Shown: one piece after another, positions 46,701 through 55,547 of the stretch
Numbering within the stretch: position 1 is the first letter of the stretch
Layout of the letters: the number at the start of each line of letters is the position of its first letter
Assembly (NCBI GenBank): GCA_037447655.1
Contig: JBBHKE010001177.1
Span: 1-59,198 of the forward strand
Length of the DNA stretch: 59,198 nt
Source: Zygnema cylindricum
Lineage: Eukaryota; Streptophyta; Zygnematophyceae; Zygnematales; Zygnemataceae
Reading direction: 5' to 3'
The notes under the pieces: generated by a model
What the model saw: only the letters and a program-made list of their open reading frames with translations
Databases searched by the model: none
What the model was told of the DNA's origin: nothing
Translations under genes and position numbers: made by a program

Positions 46701-48192
46701 TCCTAGTTCCTGTTTCAAACTCCTTTTCATCTAGGACAGCTGTTGAGACTAGGTTCTTGCTAAGTTGTGGAATGTAAAGAACGTCTGAGAGTGTTACAAT
46801 TGAGGCCTTTCCATCAACTAGAACCTTCAAGTCAACAGTTCCAACAAGACTTGTGGTTTCTACTCTACCATCTCCGTACTCTATCTCAACTGTTGGGATC
46901 TTTCTCAGTTTAGTGAACCACCGCTTATCTTTGCACATATGCATTGAAGCCCCTGAGTCTATGATCCACCCATCCTCGGGTGGATCCCTCTTACCTCCGA
47001 AAGCACACTTTTGTCTCCGTGGAATATCGACATGCTTTTCAGTGTTTTTCGGATTAAGGAGAAGCTCCTCAAGCTCCTCTTCAGGTTCACTTTTTTCTTC
47101 CACTTCTTCATCAAGAACTTGAGTCAGGAAAGCCTTTTTCTTTCCTCCGTCCTTTGAGGTTCCTTGACCATCTTTCAGTCGAAGATCTGCAAGTCTGACA
47201 CAATCTGCCATGTAGTGTCCCGGCTTCTTACAGAAGTGACATAATCCTCCTCGAGAAGTTCCTCTCCCCTGTCTATCAAATCTGCCACCTCCTTGTCCTC
47301 TTCCACCAAAGTTTCGATAGGGATCATTCCCTCTCTCCTCATCACGCTTCCGCCAATCAGCTCCTGCAGACAATGCTTGAACACTTCGACCCCCTCTCCT
47401 AAGCTCTATGGTGCTTTCTTTCACTAAAATCATTCCCACAGTGTCATCCCAATTCCAATTGCTATCTCCTATGTCCTGCAATCGGTTAATGATATTCTCA
47501 TACTCTTCAGGTAGTTTCATCATTAATGTGTTTACTCTTTGTCTCTCAGACCATGAGTTACCTGCACTCTCTAACTCTCTAAACAATGCTCCTACATCAT
47601 TGCAATAATTATCCATACTTCCTCCCTTATAAGTATAAGCTGCAATCTTATTTTCTGCCAACTGTTGCTGCTGCATTGATCCACTCTTATATTTGTTAAC
47701 TAGTGATATCCAAATCTGAGATGAAGATTTGACATGCATAAGGGGAATGGCAATGCCCTTTGCAACACTTTTAAGAATTAAGAGCTTAGCAACCTTGTCT
47801 TTGTAGTTCCACTTTTCATACTCCGATCTTTCGGTCTGAACCCTTGTCGCCGTTTTTGGTGGTGTTGCTGCCGGTATCGCCTTCGGCAATGGTGTCACTT
47901 GAGTTGCAACTCCTCCCTTTTCTCCTTCCATGACAATCTCCTCTCCTTCCTCATCTTCATCCTCGGTGATGGTGGCAGGTGTTCTACCAACTGTAGAGGC
48001 GGAGGTGCCAGAAAAACGTGTCCCTCCAAACCCAGGTGGAGGTGGGCATCGAATTTGTCCAGACACTATGCCCCATAGATGCTTCTCAAATAGTTCTCCC
48101 TCCATCATCATTTCTTAATAAAGAAAGTCTGATCCATCAAATATGGGCACCCTAGAGGGTGGGCCTATAACCTGAAACTCTGTGGTCTCCAT
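43757..48192 (-). pseudogene. C gag-pol, nearly open frame
   Basis: It starts at ATG 48192 inside the 5' LTR and ends at TAG 43757. Gag has an intact knuckle CHFCKKPGHYMADC (47201-47242). Protease DSGASMHM has Asp at 46957-46959. Integrase has WHKRLGHVHLDR and a DDE core (HTDVWGP, TDDWSRYT, NGVAERVNRT). RT and RNase H (STMEAEYMAS) follow. A 767-codon stretch is uninterrupted (45808-48111). Lesions: TAA for Gag Trp at 48115-48117, TGA at about 45808, TAG and TAA near 45114 and 45096, YVDY for YVDD (44740-44751), and a 1-nt loss in RNase H near 43990. The total length, 4,436 nt, is one short of a multiple of three. It encoded the single polyprotein of the element. Confidence 0.95.
48158..48172 (-). 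other. Primer-binding site (C)
   Basis: The minus strand reads GGTTATAGGCCCACC next to the LTR, one change from the half-tRNA site. Confidence 0.78.
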
Positions 48193-49063
48193 TGACCCAC
48201 AGAATGAGCAGCCTATGTAAAGCCTCTAGGATAATATTTGCCCCTTCTACTGTCCCGATGAATAAGCGCCGCCCAGGCACACAAATATTCTGACCACTCT
48301 CACCCTTGTGAGGAAAAGACTCCCCTGAGTCAAACGCAAAAAGAATCACTGAATTTGCTCACCCGAGCAGTAAGTTATGGCTGGTCAAAGATGACCTTTA
48401 TAGTTACAAGCTCTCTTAGAGAGAGAGGTACCTAAATATTACTAAGTCTCGGTCTGCCTACTCACGACTACCTACTATTAAACCCTAGTCCAATAGGAAC
48501 ACTATAAAGTACAAGAAGGTACAATGGGCGATGTACTTATTGTACAACTATTGTACGACAAGGTCTACAAGGTGACACCTGTTATATCGGAAGCCATGGT
48601 TCCTCCTCCCATCTTCTCCGGTATCAAATAATGTGGCGCCACGTGGCACCGCGTGACGCTATATCCGTATGCCGCCAAAAAGCTCACTTCGCGTGGCGGC
48701 TATAATGCCGGCCGTCCGATCAAAACATATTTTACACGGTTCAGATTCGCGTACATGCAGAAATTGCTCCTTTTGGTTAGTCTGCTGTTAATTAGTTGTT
48801 TCGTTAATGTTTATATATTTAAGAAACCAGTCACGTATATCGTTTCGTAACGCCTTAATGGTTAAGGCGTTAGGCTATAAAGAATCTAGAGGGCACAGGT
48901 TCAACCCTAGACCTAGGCATCATTTTAGCCAAAATACCCTTAACTGCAAAAACTGCCACTTTCTAAATATGGCGGCAGCCATGGCGCGCCTTTGATCCTT
49001 ACTCTCTTTCTTTAAAACAAAACTAAATAGGGAAGTGAACTATTTAATTACCTCTTTTCAACA
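48173..49063 (-). repeat. C 5' LTR with promoter motifs
   Basis: 891 bp. On the element strand it has the G-box GCCACGTGGC (48638-48647), a GTAC hairpin (about 48516-48538), a TATA box TATAAAG (48396-48402) and, right after it, the hairpin GGTCATCTTTGACC. The gag ATG is at 48192. Confidence 0.92.
48849..48926 (+). other. Antisense tRNA-like Pol III block (C 5' LTR)
   Basis: A box TTAATGGTTAAGGC (48855-48868), B box GGTTCAACCCT (48898-48908) and TTTT (48923-48926). Confidence 0.52.
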
Positions 49064-49461
49064 GTATAGCTAAAATAGAGAAGTGAAATATTAATTACCT
49101 CTTTTCAAAAATTCATTTTAAACCTAGAAAATAATATAAGAACCATTAATTTTTACATGGACGTGGCATGACGTGGCATGTCAGTAGATAGGGGTTGTGA
49201 GAGGGGTTTAGGACTTAGAGAATTCGGTAGGTAGTGATCTCTCTCCCCTTGAGAGTTTATATAAACTTGGCATCTTTGCCACATCATAACTAATCGGTTG
49301 GTTTGCCGTTTTCATTCATTTTTTTTGCTACAAACTCAGGGAAGTCTACGCTGCACAGGGGTGCAGTCAAACTGTCAGTTTGGTTCCTTTGGCAGCAATT
49401 GTTGTGGCTTGAAGTGGGTTAGTTAAAAACTATCTAGAGGCTTCTTGAATTCTATAGTCCA

Positions 49462-49697
49462 ATGGAGGACACAGAATTGCAGGTTATGGGCCCACCCTCT
49501 AAGGTTCCCACCATCAATGGATCTGGGCTCATCTATTGGGAAGCCATGATGATGGGGGCTTTGTGCAAAAAAACGATACTGGGGTATCGTTAGTGGACAA
49601 GTTAAACGTCGACTTTTGGGAACTCCACCAGGATTTGGAGGAGTAAGGTTTCTGTAGTAGCGACTGCTTCAACGAAGGAGGCAGATGATGGGGACAG
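49462..49697 (+). pseudogene. D2 gag, N-terminal part
   Basis: ATG 49462 lies within the LTR, 20 nt before its end. The Gag start (MEDTELQVMGPPS, then IYWEAMM) is readable, with a 1-nt shift near 49565. It stops at the B1 insertion and resumes at about 55548. Confidence 0.83.
49482..49496 (+). other. Primer-binding site (D2)
   Basis: GGTTATGGGCCCACC directly after the LTR end; intact. Confidence 0.78.
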
Positions 49698-49875
49698 TGT
49701 TGAAATAAGTAGATTTTGTATTTTCTAGGTCTAAATTAATTAGCAGAAAATACATAAAGAAAATGTAGGCAGCTTGCCTCCATCTCTTCTCTCTTACCCC
49801 CATACTTGTTGTAGCCACTGAAGGAGAGAGAGAGCGATGGAGCCATGGTTGCCTCACCTCCATAGGAAGGACTAA

Positions 49876-49895
49876 AGAGTGACTTAAGTCACTCT
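49876..49895. repeat. Perfect 20-nt palindrome in the B1 LTR
   Basis: AGAGTGACTTAAGTCACTCT is its own complement. It lies just past the oligo-T of the antisense block. Near-copies are at 40612-40631 and 54675-54694. Confidence 0.85.
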
Positions 49896-49899
49896 CAAC

Positions 49900-49972
49900 A
49901 AAAGGTTGAGTCTGGCAAAACTCGAACCCCCGACCGACAGAGCGCGGCGTAGCCGTTAGCTCTAACCAGTTT
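49900..49972 (-). other. Antisense tRNA-like Pol III block (B1 5' LTR)
   Basis: On the minus strand: A box TGGTTAGAGCT (complement of 49958-49968), B box GGGTTCGAGTT (complement of 49919-49929) and TTTT (complement of 49900-49903). Confidence 0.52.
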
Positions 49973-50136
49973 GTCGTTGAAGTCCGTTAGGAGATATAGG
50001 GTTTCATTAATATTTGAAGTCCAGGCTGAACAGGGGTGCAGTCAAATTGTCAGTTTGCCTTTTTGGGTAGCAGTGGTTGTGGCTTGAAGTGGGTTAGTTA
50101 AATACTATCTAGAGGGTTCCTGAATTCAGTAGTCGA

Positions 50137-53100
50137 ATGGAGGACACAGAATTGCAGGTTATGGGCCCACCCTCTAGGGTGCCCACCTTCAATGGATCTG
50201 GGTTCTTCTATTGGGAAGCCACGATGATAGGAGCTTTGTGTGAAAAACGATATTGGCGTATCGTGAGTGGACAAGTGAAACGTCCACCTTCAAGAACTCC
50301 ACCAGGATTTGGAGGAGTAAGGTTTCTTGAAGCAACGGCTGCCTCAGCAGAGGAGGCAGATGATGGGGACAGCAGTGTGTCTGAAAAAGGGAAAAGGAAG
50401 GAGACACCCCTTACTCCTATTGCCACAGTATTAGGAGCGGCGACCGTGAAGACCACGGAGAACGTTATTCAAATGTGGGAGGATGTAAACATGGCTGCCA
50501 AGAACTTCATTCCTAGGCATCTCACTCAAGCTTTGGCCACTCCTCATCTTCACATTTACAAGGCCGATGAGTTTTGGGTTAGTTTGGTGGAGATTTATAG
50601 AGCTTGAACTAATCGGAGCTCTAGTTGGCTGAGCAAAAGCTAGTGAGTTACACTTACAAAGGAGGAAAGAGGTTAGATTACTGTAATGATCTTTCTTGTT
50701 TGTATATGGAGATAGAAAGTGCCGGGTGGACAGGTAGAATGAAAAAGAAAGTTAACACTCTTATCATGAAGTTACGAGATGAGTTCGAGAGCATAGAGTA
50801 TCGAGTACAAGAAATGCCTGATAGTTCATGGAAATGGAACACAGTGGTCAGGATGATACTTGTGCAGGATAACACAATGGAGATTAGGAGAGGAGGAAAG
50901 TGCATTCAAGCTCTAGCAGCAGGAGGGGACCGATGGGGGAAGGATCCGAAGAAACCGTACAAAAGGGAAAGAGATCATCCTGGAAGATTGAGGCCCCCAA
51001 AGGGTCTTTGTCTTTTTTGCAAAAAGTCGGGACACTTCATCGCAGATTGTGTCAAGCTGTCACAGCTGAGGCTCCAAGAGAACCGTGGAGGGGGTTCTTC
51101 CGGAAGGAAGAAAAAGGCACTTGTGGTTATAAAAGTGACTGGGGAAACCGAGGATGAGTCCTCTGAGGAGTAAAAGGAGCTTCTTCTTGACGAGAATCTG
51201 GAGGAGAAGGAGATCCATCGGAGACAGAAGTGTGCCCTTGAAGCAATTCGGGAAGCTCCACAAGAAGAATGGATTATCGACTCAGGTGCTTCCATGCATA
51301 TGTGTCGTGATAAAGAACACTTCACTAAGTTAAGGAAAATCCCTACTGTAGAGATAGAGTATGGGGATGGGAGAGTAGTTGCTACAGATCTAGTGGGATC
51401 AGTAGATCTGAAAGTCTTAGTGGAGGGTAAGACTTCTATACTTACATTCTCAGATGTACTCTACATTCCTCAGCTGAGTAAAAATCTTGTCTCTATGTTT
51501 GTGTTAGATGACAAAGAGTTTGATACCTTACTCGAAAGGGAGTCTTTACAGCTAAGTATGGGGATGAAGTTTACTTCACGGCAGATAAGGGTAGCCAAGA
51601 AATTTTTAGGCTCAACCTGAGTAATGAAAAGAAGAATGCTTATTATGTTGGTGTTCCTAAGTTGATGATTTGGCATAAGCCGTTGGGGCATGTGCATTTT
51701 GATAGGTTGAGGGAAATGAAAAAGCTTGGGGTAGTAGAAGGCATTCAGTTTGGGGATATTGAAATGATGGATAATTGTAGTGGTTGTGCTCAAGGTAAGG
51801 CTCACAGACTTCCCTTTCCTAAAGCCGCCACATATATAGGTGAGAAAGTGTTAGATTTGGTCCACACAGATATTTGGAGACCTGCAAAAGTACATTCGGT
51901 TGGAGGAAAGAGGTTTATGATGACAATAACTGATGACTTGTCTAGGTACTCTGGAGTCTACTTTCTCAAAACAAAGTCTGAAGCATCAACTTACTTCAAA
52001 GAATATAAAGCCTGGAGAGAGAAGTTGCATGAAACCCCCATTAAGAGGATAAGGAGTGATAATGGGGGGGAATATACCTCCAACCAGAGGAATATCTGAG
52101 AGATGAGAGAGTGTAGCACCAGAAAGCTACACCATATAACCCATAACAAAATGGGGTAGTTGAGAGGTTGAATCAAACATTAGAAGATAGTGTATGCAGT
52201 ATGTTGGCCGACAAGAAAATAGGAAAGAGATTTTGGGTAGAAGCAATGAATTGTGCCATCAACATTAAAATTAGAGTCCTTACCTCAACTGTAAAGGGAG
52301 TAACACCTAATGAGAGATGAGTTGGGAGGAAACCAGATATCTCACACCTTAACGTATTCGGTAGCCAAGTTTACAGTCTTGACACGGATAGGAAAAACTG
52401 GAAACTAGATGCTAAGGGAAAACCTGGATACTTTGTGGGATATGATGAGGATGTTAAGGGATATAGAGTCTATGACTTAGCAAAGAAAGATATCATTCTG
52501 GTCAAACACTTAGTTGTCATAGATGAAGGGAAGTCATTTGACCCCTTCAAATATACAAAGAAGATAAGAATCAGATTTGAGTCCAAAAGTGGGGAGAACT
52601 CGGTCGTTCCTGAAAGGGACATGAGTGAAACCCTGATTGCAAATTCAGGGGAGATCCAAGATGCAAGAGACTCACCTGAAACCTCACATGCTCCTATGGA
52701 CTTCGAGGAGATAGAAGAAGCGCGACAAGTTTCGGCTTCCATGGACAGGGGAGCCGATGAGACAGTGAGAAGAAATCCAAAACTTCCATCTATTCCAGCT
52801 TCGGAGTTTGAGGGAGGAAGGAGGAGTAGCAAAAGGATACAGGAAAAACAAGCCGCGCATAAGGTAACGAAGCTATCTCACCTAGATGAGCCTCAGTCTT
52901 ACTTGGAGGCAGTGAATAGTCTAGAGAAAGAAAGATGGATTAGAGCCATAAATGATGAGATGGCTTCTATCATGGAAGCAAATACTAAGGAATTAGCGGA
53001 TTGCCCCCCAGACAGAAAAACCTATTGGGTGTAAATGGGTCTTTAAACTAAAATTGAACCCAGATAATACCATTGAGAGATATAAGGCTTGATTGGTAGC

Positions 53101-54483
53101 GAAGGGGTTCACCCAAAAGGAGGGGATTGACTATGAGGAGACCTTTGATCCAGTTGTTCGGTTCCCCTCAGTAAGGATTCTCCTCAGTTTGGAAGCAACG
53201 CAAGACATGGAAATCCATCAGATGGACATTAAGATAGCTTTACTTAATGGTGAGTCAGAGGAAGAAATTTTCATAAGGCAACCTGAGGGGTTCGTGGAAA
53301 GAAGGAGAAGAGAGCAAATTCTGTAGGCTCATAGAATCCTTATATGGACTAAAGTAGGCTCCCCGACAGTGGAATAAGAAACTAGATGAGTTTCTCACCA
53401 ATCTGAGATATATCCGTATCAGCTCTGACCATTCTATCTATATGTTTGAAGAAGAGAATGGTGTCATTTTTATTGCAATTTATGTGGATGATCTGCTTGT
53501 GTTAAGTAAGTCTTTTGGAGAAGATCTATAGGCTAGAGAAAGATCTTAGGGGCAGATTTCATATGAAGGATTTAGGGGAGGCAAAATATATTTTGGGGAT
53601 CCAAATGGAGAGAGATAGGGGGAAGAAGATCATCAAACTTACTCAAAAAGATGCAATAGGAAATATGTTTGAGAAATTCCAAATGGAAAATGCTTACAGT
53701 TGTACTACTCCCATGGACTTGAAAAAAGTAAGTAATGGGAGTGTAGAAGGAGGTGTGATGATCTTAGACGATCAGATGAGTCCAGAGGAGAGAGAGTTTA
53801 TGAAGTCTATCCCTTATAGAGAGGTCGTAAGAAGTTCAATCTATTTTATGAACTGTACCAGGCCGGAAATAGCGGCTGCAGTTGGAGTACTTTGTAGGAG
53901 TCTTAATGATCCTAGGAAGAGAGAGTAGGAGGCAGCCAAGAGAGTCATGAGATATCGGGTGGGAACTAGAGAGTTATGGTTGCATTTGGGACGGGAGCAC
54001 ACTGACATCACAACTTGGAGTGACGCAAGTTATGGGGACGCACCTATGAGACGATGGCCTTCTGGGTATGTGTTGTATGTTAGAGAAGGTGCTTGCTGTT
54101 GGAGCAGTAAGCAACAAAAGGTGGTTGCTCAGTCTACTATGGAGGCTGAGTACATGGCCTCTTGTTCTGCTATGAAAGAGTTGATGTGGGTCAAGTCCTT
54201 GCTGTAAGAATTAGGGTATATGAAGGAGGGAGTGCATGAAGTGTTTTGTGATAATCAAGCTGCCATAGCAATTGCAGCTAATCCAAAACACCATTTTAAA
54301 GCTAAACATATGGGCATAAGATTAAGTTTTGTAAGAGAAAAAATGGAGAATAAAATAGTGAAAATTGTATATAGATCTGATGAGGAAATGTTAGCGGACA
54401 TGATGACCAAACCTGTGCCCTCACCAAAGTTAAAATACTGTAGGGAAAAATGTGGATTAAAAGAAAAATTAAAAATAGACTAG
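50137..54483 (+). pseudogene. B1 gag-pol, broken but with intact RT active site
   Basis: Gag starts at ATG 50137 in the LTR and is open for 157 codons. After a shift it is open again to 51173, with the knuckle CLFCKKSGHFIADC (51009-51050). Protease DSGASMHM has Asp at 51279-51281. Integrase has WHKPLGHVHFDR and a core damaged near 52090-52330. The linker and integrase C-terminal end are open over 52435-53034. RT has KGFTQKEGIDYEETF at about 53100 and an intact YVDD at 53481-53492. RNase H (STMEAEYMAS, DNQAAIAIAA) ends at 54483. About ten stops and shifts are visible. Confidence 0.9.
50157..50171 (+). other. Primer-binding site (B1)
   Basis: GGTTATGGGCCCACC directly after the LTR end; intact. 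Confidence 0.8.
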
Positions 54484-54698
54484 AAAATAAGGGGAGTGTT
54501 GAAATAAGTAGTTTTAGTATATTCTAGGTCTAAATTAATTAGCGGAAAACATATATAGAAAATGTAGGCAGCCTGCCTCCATCTCTTCTCTCTTACCCCC
54601 ATACTTGTTGTAGTCACTGAAAAAGAGAGAGAGCGATGGAGCCATGGCTGCCTCAGCTCTATAGGAAGGACTAAAGAGTGACATAAGTCACTCTCAAC

Positions 54699-54772
54699 AA
54701 AAAGTTGAGTCCGGCAGGACTCGAACCCCCGACCGGCAGAGCGCGGCGTAGCCGTTAGCTCTAACCAATTTG
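54699..54772 (-). other. Antisense tRNA-like Pol III block (B form, best copy)
   Basis: On the minus strand: A box TTGGTTAGAGCT (complement of 54758-54771), B box GGTTCGAGTCC (complement of 54717-54727) and T5 (complement of 54699-54703). A-to-B spacing is about 44 nt, as in tRNA genes. An acceptor stem cannot be formed, so it is tRNA-like and not a tRNA. Confidence 0.6.
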
Positions 54773-55065
54773 TCGTAGAAGTCCGTTAGGAGATATCGGG
54801 TTTCAATAATATTTAAACTATTGTGTTATACAGGAATCATTTAACTGATACTCTTTACAACACTCATAGATACAGTTTTACGAAATACAAAGTACTGTAC
54901 AAAATTGAAACGGATATTGCGCATTTTGTTTCGACAGCGAAACAAATATTTCACAAGTATTTATTACAGCTGAGATTCCATTTCGCGTCAAAAGTAACGG
55001 CGCACATCATTGCCGAAATCCCGGAATAGTCACTTTGGCATTTAGTGACGTGGCATGACCTGACG

Positions 55066-55328
55066 CCACGTGGAGAGTTGACATTCGGTCGCAGGAATTC
55101 CAAGGAACGTACGGACGAATGAAAAATAGACACGCGTCCGCCTAATGGCCTTGTCGTACAGAGGCCGTACAAAAAGTACATCGGCAGTAGTACTTTCTGG
55201 TATTGTAGAGTGTTCTGATTGGTTCGTACAGGCAATAGATAGGGGTTGTGAGAGAGAACTAGGAAAACTAGGACTTAGGACAAATCAAGTAGATAGTCCT
55301 CTCTCTCTCTTTGAGAGTTTGTATAAAA
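55066..55328 (+). promoter_or_regulatory. B1 LTR Pol II promoter region
   Basis: CCACGTGG (55066-55073) is a G-box core. AAAGTAC (55173-55179) pairs with GTACTTT (55190-55196). ATTGG (55218-55222) is a reversed CCAAT. A CTCTC/GAGAG pair precedes the TATA box TATAAAA (55322-55328). The hairpin GGCATCTTTGCC follows at once. The assignment is by motif only. Confidence 0.55.
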
Positions 55329-55547
55329 TGGCATCTTTGCCACCCTATAACTTATCGGACGGTTGGTCGTTTTCAGTGATTCTTTTTGCTACGAATTCAC
55401 GGGAGTCCAAGCTGAACAGAGGTGCAAACAAATTGTTAGTTTGCCATTTTGGGTAGCAGTGGTTGTGGCTTGAAGTGGGTTAGTTAAATACTATCTAGAA
55501 GCTTCCTAAATTCTGTAGTCCAATAAAGGACACAGAATTGCAAACAA

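Larger units (their letters stand above)
42853..49063 (-). mobile_element. Ty1/copia element C, best-preserved copy
   Basis: 6,211 bp with two 891-bp LTRs (42853-43743 and 48173-49063) and a perfect duplication GTATA (42848-42852 and 49064-49068). The LTRs differ at roughly 15-20 positions by eye, about 98% identity, so it is the youngest insertion in the window. It is nested in LTR F. gag-pol is nearly open but carries a few disabling changes. Confidence 0.95.
40956..49157 (-). mobile_element. Solo LTR F (reversed), split by two insertions
   Basis: Three pieces, 40956-41058, 42111-42852 and 49069-49157, make one reversed LTR of about 934 bp with no internal region. The flanks are TGGAA (40951-40955) and TGGAC (49158-49162), a 5-bp duplication with one change. 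It lies inside the D2 LTR. It looks like a cross between the A-type start (TGTAAAAATTAATGG) and the C-type tRNA-like block. Confidence 0.78.
40430..49481 (+). repeat. D2 5' LTR, split by nested insertions
   Basis: Two pieces, 40430-40955 and 49163-49481, together about 845 bp against about 1,046 bp for the B1 3' LTR. The missing ~200 bp includes the GTAC hairpin and the CCAAT region. TATAAA is retained near 49260. The gag ATG is at 49462, 20 nt before the LTR end. Confidence 0.82.
49698..50156 (+). repeat. B1 5' LTR with internal deletion
   Basis: Only 459 bp against 1,046 bp for its partner. The sequence jumps at about 50015 from TTAATATTT to the segment before TCCAGGCTGAAC, losing the G-box, GTAC hairpin, CCAAT and TATA box. 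This copy therefore has no standard Pol II promoter but keeps its tRNA-like block. Confidence 0.86.
49698..55542 (+). mobile_element. Ty1/copia element B1, nested in D2 gag
   Basis: It begins TGTTGAAATAAG at 49698 and ends TTGCA at 55542. The flank GACAG (49693-49697) corresponds to AACAA (55543-55547), a target duplication with two G-to-A changes. D2 gag continues on both sides (GGGGACAG, then CAGTGTGTC). The 5' LTR has a ~0.55 kb internal deletion. Confidence 0.88.
54497..55542 (+). repeat. B1 3' LTR, full length
   Basis: 1,046 bp after the polypurine tract AAAATAAGGGGAG. It is the reference copy for the B/D LTR: tRNA-like block, CCACGTGG, GTAC hairpin, ATTGG and TATAAAA in order. The gag-start ATG is mutated (AATAAAGGA). 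Confidence 0.92.

Noticed and set aside
54200-54500. A third ORF (env-like) after pol
   Set aside because: In every element the pol stop is followed within about 15 bp by the polypurine tract and LTR.
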